Assembly: GCA_947034885.2 (NCBI GenBank)
Contig: OX344754.2
Span: 8,005,001-8,069,000 of the forward strand
Source: Thuidium tamariscinum
Taxonomy: Eukaryota > Streptophyta > Bryopsida > Hypnales > Thuidiaceae
DNA length: 64,000 nt
Direction: 5' to 3'
Below the pieces are notes generated by a model. It was not told the origin of the DNA, did no database searches, and saw only the letters and a program-made list of their open reading frames with translations. The translations under genes and the position numbers were made by a program. Of the stretch, positions 38,330 through 47,601 are shown one piece after another; within the stretch, counting starts at the first letter, position 1, and every line of letters begins with the position of its first letter.

Positions 38330-38645
38330 GTAAGTTCTTTCTCGACCCATCTATGGATAGGATAGTACAAAATATACCAGCATTGAGGACGCCCATGTTT
38401 TCAAGGATCACTTGCTCCCAGACGTCTTTCTAGTAGTGTACAAGATACAATTAAGTCATTTTAAAGTTCTATTAATAAACAGAGACTAGAAAATGACTTT
38501 ACCGTGACTAGGAGAAGTAACGCGCGAGTTGCAGTCCTGCGATCACCGTTCGGAAATATCTTAGATAGCCTGAACATGACTGCATGTAAAAATGGTGTGC
38601 ATCAATACTGCCACATGTTTCTCATTATTGTGTTGCACTTGTAAG

Positions 38646-39374
38646 GAGTGGACGACAGAATCGGAATTAAATCCTAATACTCCCGCATTGGCAGATTGGA
38701 TTCAGAGGACCGTGCAAGATTCAGAGTCAGATTTAGGTAACCCGGAGAACATGGACAGGTTTCTATTAAGCAAGAAACCTAGTCAAAGAGCCTCTCGCTT
38801 TGCACGCATGATTGCTTTTGGTAACCACTTCCGAGTGGAAGATGATAGTACTTTGCACTTGGTCACCTACAACAGTGGTGTGGCTTCAGTTTTTTGGGAG
38901 CCAGCAGGAGTAGCTGAGGATTTGAATGTGAACTATGTAGGTGTCTTGAAGGACATACTACAATTGGACTATGGTGCACTCACTACACCGATCATTCTAC
39001 TGCGATGCGAGTGGATTAAAACCCAAGATAATCGAGGTAATGCAACGTATACTAGAGACGAGTCGGGATTCCTTGTGGTAAACTTCCGACACAAACTGCC
39101 TCGCATGGCTGAGCTATTCATTTTTCCAAGCCAGGCCACACAAGTGTTCTTTTCAGATGTCACAGGTAGACCTGGTTGGAAAGTCGTGTTACACAAAGAA
39201 GCTCGAGCTAAATGGCAAGTTGCAGAGACGACAGATGCATTCATTAGTACTACAGTAGAGACTGCAGGACTAAGAGCTCTGCAGAGGGTGCCAAATCTTC
39301 CAACAACGGCAAATCTAGTAGGAGCTATAGACTTGTCTGAGGCAGACAACTTATTGGCTCAAGAAGGCTACTGA
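38646..39374 (+). CDS. C-terminal DUF4216 exon of CACTA transposase
   Basis: Preceded by acceptor TGTAAG. The frame reads EWTTESELNPNTPALADWIQ, then YNSGVASVFWEPAGVAEDL, VNYVGVLKDILQLDYG, LLRCEWIKTQDNRG and QVFFSDVTGRPGWKVVLHKE, the pattern of DUF4216 found after the TNP2 core in plant CACTA proteins. It ends with TGA at 39372. The reading phase into it from the previous exon is not settled because of the upstream frameshift. Confidence 0.75.
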   Translation, partial: EWTTESELNPNTPALADWIQRTVQDSESDLGNPENMDRFLLSKKPSQRASRFARMIAFGNHFRVEDDSTLHLVTYNSGVASVFWEPAGVAEDLNVNYVGVLKDILQLDYGALTTPIILLRCEWIKTQDNRGNATYTRDESGFLVVNFRHKLPRMAELFIFPSQATQVFFSDVTGRPGWKVVLHKEARAKWQVAETTDAFISTTVETAGLRALQRVPNLPTTANLVGAIDLSEADNLLAQEGY

Positions 39375-40496
39375 CATGCAGTTTTGCAATTTCTGAACAT
39401 TTCGGGGTAGTGTATTCTGCCTCCGATTCTAATTTGGTACCGTGATACTTTCCTAGTAACTTCATTTTGTCTACGGAAAAGATTCTATGAAATCTTAATG
39501 ATCGGGCCTAGCAATGAACCTGCATTAGACCAAGCTCATTATTTCAGTGAATGTTCAGTGCAAGTGTAGTCGTCACAAAGTCGTATCACAGTCGATATAA
39601 GTCATTGTTTAGTTAAAATCCAGTCATTAAAGAGTCCCAACTCGGGCCTTGGAGTCATTGTTCAATGGAATTGTAGTCACAATGTAGTCGCAGTCTGCAA
39701 ATGTGGGCCACCTCCGGAAGATGTGACATGAATACACTGGAAAGTGTATGCAGTCTTCCCCAAAAAATTGTATCCTCAAGCAGAAGACATTGTAGTAGCA
39801 AAAAAGTGACGGCAGACTCTAAATCCGCATGTATGCTACTGTTATGTACGATTATTTCCTAGTTGTGGTAGTGGACCAAGAATGGTGAAAAATCATAACC
39901 TTTTTACGTAAGATTATGCAATGAATTTCACAATGCAACAGCCGATGAGCACTGTGTGAGTAATGAGGGAGTGCAACCTAAATCGCTGAACCCTTATCTG
40001 AATATATAAGTTCCAAATGAGTGGTACTCATATTAGCGTATATGACATCATACCAGTCCCTAGAGTCATATATGAGTAGCATGAAAATGACTGCCTTCAC
40101 ACCTCAACGTGCTGCCCTGCCCGTTAGCTGCCCGCAAAATCTTCCCCACTCACCATTTCTAACGTACAGTCATTCCTTAGTCATTATCCAGTACCTCCTA
40201 GTTATAATTAATCGGTCACAATGACTAAAGAATGACTAAATCCTCCACGTAGGATCTGCCCCTGTACTTGCGCCCCTCTGAACGACTGTTAGAACAGAGT
40301 AACGTCAACTAAAAACTCCATCCGAGGTTTCTTCATCCACAAGTTGCAGAGATGACTCAAGAATGACTGGGACTTTGTAAATTCCACAGTGCTAGTGCAA
40401 TTATAGAGGTCACAGTCACGGTTTAGTCAAACCGGACATTTAGTCATTCTGAAGTCACCCCTCTACAGTCATTTATACCCCCCTTTTTTTGTAGTG
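39375..40496. repeat. Right subterminal repeats of the CACTA element
   Basis: Many GTCATT/AATGACT motifs up to the end (for example 39598, 39622, 40088, 40171, 40227, 40364, 40442, 40469). No gene. Confidence 0.75.
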
Positions 40497-41669
40497 CAAC
40501 TATCTAGCCAAAGCGTGTCAATCAATGTCCATTGATTACGAACCCAATCAGAATTAAAACGATTGCAAGTGCTGGAACAAACAAGTACTAGTCTAGGCAA
40601 TTTATCATGCAACGGATTTACCATGATCACACGAGCAAAACTGCCCTTGGCATTCTGCCTGAAAGAATCAACAATGGCTGCATACCTACTCTCACCGTTC
40701 CCTACCAACGGCCTGAAACTGGGGATGCACTGATGATCCTCTTTCACTCCACAGAAGCCCACCAGTCCATCATCCCGGGCGTCCCACGAGATTCGGCATT
40801 TGACTTTGGTCTCGTCCTCCGCCAAGATCACAGGGACAGGTCCCTCCACTTCGTGAGTCACTTTGGCCTCCCTATAAATTTCAGCCACAGCAGCAAACAA
40901 CGCGGAATGCTCACCTGCAACAAACTGAACTCCTTTTTTGTTTTCTCTTTTAGTACAATCATATGATGGCCCACCAAAATTCAAACTAAATAAATCACAC
41001 ATTCGTCTGCCACCATAAATCCTCATAGCTTGAGCAAATGACTTTGAATTTTTAGAGAATCTGTGACCCTGCCTCACACGATTCAAGTTTGTGGCAACAT
41101 CCCTGAGGAAGTCCCATAGAGCTGGTTTCCCCCCGAATGCATTGGTTCTGTGAGCCACCAGAATGTTGTTACAGAAAGAAATAACATCCTTCCTATTAAA
41201 ACTTTCTACAACACTAAGTTTCAATCCACGTTGACTTACTTTCAATTGTGCTACCCTGGACTTCATGAGCCAATGCCTAGCCTTTTCATCACGGTATTTC
41301 TTAGCTGACGTCCTAGACTGTGAGGCCAGTTCAACGCCTTGCAAGTAGCCTATTCTTCTTTTAGGCTGTATATCCCTGCAGCCACGTTTAACAATAGCAC
41401 GACCTTCCCGCTGCACCCTAAGCCTAAAATCATTGGCCTGCTCAATTTCCATGCATTTAGAACAAGTGAAATCTGGGAAGGGTTTCCTGGTGCCACAAAG
41501 ACGTTTACACTCTACATGGCGGAAGCATCCTCTAACAAGAACAGTTTCACCTTCAAATATAAAATCAGCATTTGTGCTAGGCTTCGCCCTCCACACCAAT
41601 CCAGGCATTGAATCATTCAACAACGAATCGACTCTATAGGACTTCCCAGCATAAGCAGTTGTTGTTTTC
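40497..41669 (-). pseudogene. D transposase, first half
   Basis: The exon opens after the acceptor at 41670. Parts: a zinc-finger-like CFRHVECKRLCGTRKPFP, with FTCSKCMEIEQAN next (CxxC); a basic DNA-binding-like stretch RVQREGRAIVKRGCRDIQPK; then GGRRMCDLFSLNFGGPSYD; and the conserved AEDETKVKCRISWD, then DGLVGFCG. The D/E pattern followed by V-x-G-F resembles an RNase-H-type transposase active site (P elements have a comparable D-x-x-x...VGF), but superfamily assignment is inference. It is interrupted by the CACTA element exactly inside a codon run at DSC. Confidence 0.6.
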
Positions 41670-41799
41670 CTAAATCTCCAACAGAGCAAAGACAAAATTG
41701 AATCTCAGTACATACCTTCCCGACATTCACCTGGTGCTTCGATATCTGCACTGCCTCTGGGAGTACCGCTGAACCAAGAATGGAGGTCCCGCTAATCAC

Positions 41800-42450
41800 C
41801 TGTGGTTGATCTCGACCTCACACTAGGTCTCCCTCGTTTTCCCGAGCTCAATGCATTTGAGAATTTTGAAGAACTGTTTGCTGCAGACAAGTCTTCGCAG
41901 CACTTAGCATGAATGAGGCCATGGACGTGATGCTCTAAATTACCTTGGAGGTTCCCCTTCTGCGGGCACAGGAGCATGAGTTCTCCATCAATTTTGCAGC
42001 GCACCTTGAACCAGAAGGACTTCAATTGAAGAGCAGCCACATCTTCTACAATCACAAATGGAGGATCATTCGAGGAGATGTTGTCATTCACGCTTTGGAG
42101 AATGCTGACACCTTCCTCCACAAGCCGCCTGTGATCTGCTGGTGTCAAAATTGCAAGTTTGCTCGACTTTCCATCCTTCTTCGGGTGATTGCTGTACAGG
42201 ATCTCCCTCTTCCTACACCACTCCTTGATATAGAGAGCTGAATGCAGATGACTCTTCTTAAAATTAGCAAACAGATTTTGCACGACACTCCGGGAGTGAT
42301 CACGGCCGGTACCTCCAATTTCTCTCTTGCACTCCCCGCACAAGATTTTGACAACTGCCACGCCATGATGATCGTAAGTCTTCAGATTCCAGTGGTGATT
42401 TGCGAAATCCATGGCCTGCAGCTCCCTTCTCAGCTTCTCAGCACCTACTT
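41800..42450 (-). pseudogene. D transposase N-terminal exon
   Basis: The frame contains RRELQAMDFANHHWNLKTYD, VVKILCGECKREIGG, SHLHSALYIKEWCRKR and LEHHVHGLIHAKCC, histidine/cysteine-rich like a degenerate zinc finger. It has a serine/arginine-rich end at a donor (ACAG then GTGATT). The preceding frame (42445-42969) abuts it with a change of phase, so one indel or an unrecognised short intron lies near 42450. Confidence 0.5.
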
Positions 42451-42969
42451 GTAATTTTGAAGCACATCAGTAGGTAAGAGGGTCGACTGCAAGAAAGTCT
42501 CTTCGTCAGCCTCAACTTCAAGAAATTCTATAGGATTCCTTCGAACGCCATCTTCTGCCTCTTCTAACGTTGGGGTAGCACCGACTTGAAGGACATCCGG
42601 GAGATAGGGATGGACAGCTTCATCGACCCTAACTTCCACTTGTGGCTCCATCGTGAACCTTAAACTGCTTGCTTCGCCCTGGATTCCAAGACGACGACGT
42701 TTGTGAAGTGCATCATCACCTTCCAATGCAGGAATGACATAAACACATTCAGATACAAGATTCATGGCCTCAAATCTCTTCAAAATCCGACATCCATCTT
42801 CAAAGTCCCAGAAAAAGAAGGGCCACTCCACGCATCCCCTATTCTCCAACAGTGTGTGCAAATCAGCGTAATTGTCACCTGAATGGCAGAAAAATGGACT
42901 CAGTAGCTCCGGTCGCCCACCATCCTCTTCCACCAAATACAATCGAATTTTGGAATTTAGTGCCATCAT
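42445..42969 (-). pseudogene. First exon of D transposase gene
   Basis: Begins MMALNSKIRLYLVEEDGG close to the right end of D. It contains FFCHSGDNYADLHTLLENRG and VEWPFFFWDFEDGCRILKRF, then an acidic linker. No family recognised. Its place at the outer end of D and strand agreement with the next exons make it the 5' end of the gene. Confidence 0.5.
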
Positions 42970-43604
42970 CCGCGCCCCTAAACTCTAAACCCTCGACACA
43001 AAGATTCGTGGGTTACACGTACCATGTACAAGAAAGCGTACGGAAAGGAAATTCTCGAACCCTAAACACCTCATCCAAACCAAAACTAAGTTCTCTTCTT
43101 GCACATACGCAACAGTCAGGTTCGGCGAGGCAGTTCTTTCTCCAAACCCTAAACCAGATTGGCGATGGAGTTTAGCCAACTGCACTAACGGTAAACTCAA
43201 AGTGGTACAATACTGTACAGGTAGACAGACAGTAAATCACCCAGTCACTTCTGTACAGTGTACACTATACAATGTCTAGACAGTAGTTAAGTCACACTAA
43301 GGATCCTAAGGAAGTAATTGAACTAGAAGTATGTTTGCTATAGTACAAATTATGTTCCTAGTAATAGGAATTTTTATTTTTTTAATTCTTAAGAACATGC
43401 CACTCATGAAATATTAGAGAAAGTCTCGGAGAAAGTAGCTTTTTCATACCTTTGGCCAATAAAATTAATATATAGGGGGCTATATTACAACTAATGCAAT
43501 TTCTAATGGAACCTATTAATCCGTACCCTATAGTACTTTAAGCACTTCCAATGTCATTTTTATACCCTATATTACTCCAAGCCCTTTTATAATTTTTTGG
43601 CCCT

Positions 43605-43680
43605 ATGATTTTAAAATACCCTATAATTTGTTCGCACCTATATTGCTACTCCGTGCGCTCACTGCCCCCCCCCCCCTGAG
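43605..43680. repeat. Right terminal inverted repeat of D
   Basis: Ends CACTG plus C12 plus TGAG; inside it are TCGCACCTATAT and TTTAAAATACCCTATAA, the complement of the left end features. Confidence 0.75.
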
Positions 43681-43729
43681 ACTCGTCTTCCGAATATTAA
43701 CTAGTGCAACCTCGTGGTAACTACTTAAT

Positions 43730-44462
43730 GGGTGAATGCAAGAAACACTTGTACTATTTGTTGCGTTTTACTAAAGTACTCATGACTTTTTCTGGAGTAC
43801 TTTAAAATTAGAAAATTAATTTGAAAAAAATTTGAAAAATATGAAAAATGTATAGACCTCTAAGATAAAGGTTTTCACCGAAGGAAATTGATAGAAAATT
43901 TCTCTAAGTAGGAGAATTTAAAAAGCTCCAAACCTCAAGAAAATACATACCTTCATGTTTTAATTTGGGAAAAATAGTAAAAATAAGTAAATACAAAAAA
44001 TAAAAAGTGGCCATTTGCAACAATTCTATGGAGATGGTCATTCACCAAAAAAAACACCAAAATAATGTTTTATATGTTTCAAAATTCAAGCAGAAAGAAG
44101 CTCACTTTGTAGACTTCCACACCACATAAAAATAACTTTTTTCAAAATCCCTCACGCGGAGAGATGTAAATCTATTAGAAGACCATCTCATCCAAATTTC
44201 ATCTCAAAATCATTAAAAAAAGGTACTCCTTAGTACTAAAAACCTCCAAATTCTCATTTGTGACATTTAATCACTAGTACTATTTTAGTATCAAAATATT
44301 TTTGAAAATTATGAAAAAATTATGTAAGGTGTATAATAGACATAAGTACCTTCTCTAGAAATCTTGAGTCATTTTGAGCAAAAATGCAAAAGTTATGGCC
44401 AAAAAACAGATCAGCACTTAGCTTGTGACGGAAAATAGTACAAGTGTTTCTTGCATTCACCC
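43730..44462 (+). mobile_element. MITE family G, copy 5 (best preserved)
   Basis: GGGTGAATGCAAGAAACACT at the start, TGTTTCTTGCATTCACCC at the end, ~31-bp perfect inverted repeat up to GTACTATTT, flanked by TAAT on both sides. Non-coding. It lies in fossil I; MULE E was inserted directly at its right border, sharing the last C. Confidence 0.9.
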
Positions 44463-44470
44463 TAATATCA

Positions 44471-44640
44471 GGGTTGCTAGCGTGTGAGCCTGGGAGCGTG
44501 AGCCTGTGAGCAGGAACTTTTTTTTGCCAAAAAAGTGGATTTTTTTTCCAAAAAAGTGGATGAGGATCTGTAACCGTGGATTTACCTATGACCGTGGTTT
44601 TGAAAAATCTATACTGTTTTTGGATTGTTAGAGTTTTGGG
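44471..44640. repeat. Left terminal inverted repeat of MULE E
   Basis: GCTAGCGTGTGAGCC, GGGAGCGTGAGCCTGTGAGC, T-rich spacer, then ACCTATGACCGTGG. Mirrors 63380-63576 in order. Confidence 0.75.
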
Positions 44641-44814
44641 TTAGAAATTCTTATCTAAAAATTTGGGGTTCATCAAAATAGCTTGTATTTCCAAATTTTG
44701 GATGAAAAAAATTGAGTAGCCTTAGGATCATACGTTTGTTTCCATTCTTCACCATTTATTTCTTGGAAGTATACTGTATTTCGAGAAACATGAAATATTG
44801 TATTCACTCACCCA

Positions 44815-45385
44815 TTATTGAAGACGGAGACCTTATAAGAAGTGAATATTTATTTCATTCCCCATTTTTTTGGTCAGAGACATTGTAGGAAGTCAATATT
44901 GATTTCAGTCCCCATCTCGTTTGGTAGAGACATTCTAGAAGGTGAATATTTTTTCTTTCCCCATTTTTTTTGACGAAGATTTTCTAGGAGGTGAATGTCT
45001 ATTTCAATGCCCATTTTTTGGGATGGAAGCATGGAAGGAGGTAAATATATATTTCACTCCCAATTTTTTTGCCATGAAGACAATGTAGGAGGTTTATATT
45101 TATTTCACTCCCCATTTTTTTTTAAGATATTCCAAGAGGTGAATATTTCTTGGAGTTCACCTTTTTTGGATGTAGATGCAGGGTTTAAGGGTCTAGGGAT
45201 TTGACTCCCCATTTTTTTTATGAAGACAATGTACAAGGTGATTAGCTATTTCACTCCCCATTAATTGCATAGAGACTTTAAAGAAGGTTAATATTTATTT
45301 AAATCCCCATTTTGTTGGATGCTAACTTTGAAGGATATGAATATTATTTTTTTGATGCTAACTTTGAAGGATATGAAAATCACTC
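44815..45385 (+). repeat. Minisatellite in MULE E, ~50-bp unit, about ten copies
   Basis: Units contain TATTTCACTCCCCATTTTTT followed by a variable GAAGACATTGTAGGAGGTGA-like part. It lies just downstream of the stop of the methyltransferase-like gene. Strongly diverged between units. Confidence 0.8.
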
Positions 45386-45821
45386 AACATGTAGCCATAA
45401 AGCACACAAATCCAATCATAATGAAAATCCAAACATACTGATTTGACTTATGAGATACGTCAATCTCATGAGTCTAATATGCAGTAGACTCCGCTGTAGA
45501 GTCCCTATCACTAGAAGAGTCTGAAGTCTCTCTACCTTCCGATGCTGATCCATCTATGAATTCTAAGACATTTAGAGCGTACGAAGGTTTATGGGATTTG
45601 GGTTTGGAAGTGCCAAACTCCGCAAACGCTGATGCTAGCTGCTCTGCATAGACTGGAAGATCGAATGGCTTCTCTGGGCTCAAAATGAGTCTTCGTCTCT
45701 TCTTGACTTGGTCCTGCGCGATCACTCCCTCGCTGCTGTAAATTCAATGGAAACATTGTTAGATGTATGAAACATAACAAATATCAAGAATTTGAGAAAA
45801 TTGAATTTAGGAAAAACTTAC

Positions 45822-46854
45822 TTACTAGGTTTAGGGCGCCGAACAAATTTTCGAGGTACTATCACCATGGCCTCTTGGTCTTGTGATAACACAACTGTGG
45901 GCTCCTCCACACTTGGATTTGCGGTCACTGTAGAAGCAGACTTCTTCATTGGCAAGAGGACATGCTGGAAAATCCTCTTATCTTCCTCCAACGCTACAAT
46001 ATGCCTCCCGATAGCACGGCAAGCAGTAATGGATGCACCTGCCAAAAACCATAATTTACATCATCTACATAATGTTCTTGTATAAAAATAATTTCATTGT
46101 GCAAAAGTCGTAGAACAAGAATTCACCTGTAGAGGCAGTGCAGTCTACCACAATGTCCCCTTCATCCGTGGTGCCCTCAATGATGAATTGAATGAAGCGC
46201 GGATCCTTCTCTCGAGCTCCTCGCCATGCCATTCGATCCATCTCATTCACCAACATCGTGTCCTCTGGGGTGTAGTTCATGAGCAAGTCATCATGCCGAA
46301 GGCATACCTTTGCCTTCAGCATGGTCTGAGAGCGCCTGAATTCAAAGTTCGATTTCCCCTTGGCTCCTAGATGTTTGACAAAAAGGGTGATGCCAAACTT
46401 CAATGTCTGCAGGCATAATCAAAACTCACATGAGATTAGAAAACAATAAAAAGCAACAAATTCAAATATATAAAATTATTATAATGAAATGATAGAGTCT
46501 TACCGTTTGGTCGGGGTGAACTGCCGATGTAAGGTGCATCCGATGCATGCCCATCCAGTCCTTCTTCTTCTTGATGTTTGGATACTCCTGAAGAAGTCCT
46601 GCAATGGTTTCCAAGGAGTCCTGGCCCCAAGAATGAAACACTACAAGGCACCCATCGTCCTGCAAATGTTTGTGTGCAAAGTTGAAAGTCTGGAAAATTG
46701 TAAAGTAGTCCTTATCTACGTTCCAATAAGGAATGTGCTTCGACCCCCCTATCTCTGGCACTGGGAGGTTCTCTTGGCAGTCAAAGATCATGAGATCAAA
46801 TCCTGGCTGTCGATTGACGACCCCGTCATACACCCTAGCCTTACCTATGACCAT
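45822..46854 (-). CDS. Methyltransferase fold exons (9-11) of the MULE E gene
   Basis: Exon 9 (46854-46504) carries the position of motif IV: FDLMIFDCQENLPVPE followed by YFTIFQTFNFAHKHLQDDG and CLVVFHSW, as in D-P-P-Y...ve..RvLkpgG-x-hvh of beta-class amino-MTases, but with DCQEN instead of DPPY/DPPW. Exons 10-11 hold RRSQTMLKAKVCLRHDDLL (target-recognition-like), DPRFIQFIIEGTTDEGDIVV and motif I DCTASTGASITACRA, then GRHIVALEEDKRIFQ. Motif IV before motif I is the permuted order of N4/N6 DNA methylases (PF01555-like). Loss of the catalytic prolines suggests a non-catalytic or altered enzyme. Confidence 0.75.
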
Positions 46855-47601
46855 CTGCAAGAACATTTATTCAATACATGAGTATTTCCAAGAACAAGTT
46901 CAGAAAATAAGCGCTTTGTTAATCAAATAACAATCTCCATTGCTAAGAGAAAGAAGAATATTACCTTTTGTAGAAAATCCATGACCTCTGTATAAGGGTT
47001 TGGTCCCCGGACTCCTTCGTTGTCCACCACCTCTGAAATTGAGACATCAAGAAGCAATTCCTCTGAGGTGACATCATCGTCATCTCCAAGAGCAATGACT
47101 TGTGTACCTTGTGTTATAACCTCCTCCGAGAAGTCTGGAAGTACAGACTTCCTCTTCAACCCACCTTGTGATGCACCCTGCATCTGGGAGCCCTCATCCA
47201 CTGCAGACGACGTTGGAATGCCACTTCCTTCTTCCTTCTTCTTTTCCTTACCTTTCTCCTTCTCCTTGTCCTTCTCCTCCTTCTCCTTCTCCGCCAATTT
47301 GGCCAAACGCTCCGCCTCCTTCTTCTCCTTGTGCTCCAAAGCCAGTTGAATCCGTGCTGCCTTCCTCTTGTCCATGGTCTCCCTCTTTGCAATAGCCCTC
47401 TTCCTCTCATTCTCACTAAGTCCTGGAAACTCGTCAACATCCATGTTGATGGTGCCTTGTCCTTCCAAAGAAGCCCGCAACTCTACCTCTGACGGATGCG
47501 TGTAGGAGATGGGGCAGTCAATGTACCATCCACCACCACTGAGATGTAAGGTAGTGAAGGTCTTGAGCTGAGTCGGAGTATACATGCAGTCTTTGGAGTT
47601 G

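Larger units (their letters stand above)
24349..40496 (+). mobile_element. CACTA (En/Spm) transposon, 16.1 kb
   Basis: Both ends start CACTACAAAAAA and share TATAAATGACTG about 20 bp in. The 3-bp duplication CAA (24346-24348, 40497-40499) is typical of CACTA. Both ends are packed with GTCATT/AATGACT motifs as subterminal transposase-binding repeats. Plus-strand genes: a TNP2-type transposase with a DUF4216 part (35516-39374) and a small protein (34294-34909). Minus-strand gene: a Ptta/En/Spm-type protein (about 26.4-31.1 kb). It was inserted in the transposase gene of D. The transposase has one visible frameshift, so this copy is probably inactive, but the ends look fresh. Confidence 0.95.
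14685..43680 (-). mobile_element. Large DNA transposon D, unassigned superfamily
   Basis: The ends are inverted: left CTC then twelve G then TAGTG, right (reversed) CTCA then twelve G then CAGTG. Both are followed ~40 bp in by ATATAGGTGCGA. The 8-bp duplication ACTCGTCT flanks it (14677-14684, 43681-43688). Without the nested fossil B and CACTA element it is ~8.9 kb. It carries a transposase-like gene on the minus strand and host-derived cullin-3 exons. An 8-bp duplication is shared by hAT, P and KDZ (Zisupton) elements, but I cannot match the protein to one of them. All reading frames are damaged, so this copy is dead. Confidence 0.8.

Noticed and set aside
40607-40966. Plus-strand frame of 119 codons
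   Set aside because: Antisense to the D transposase exon.
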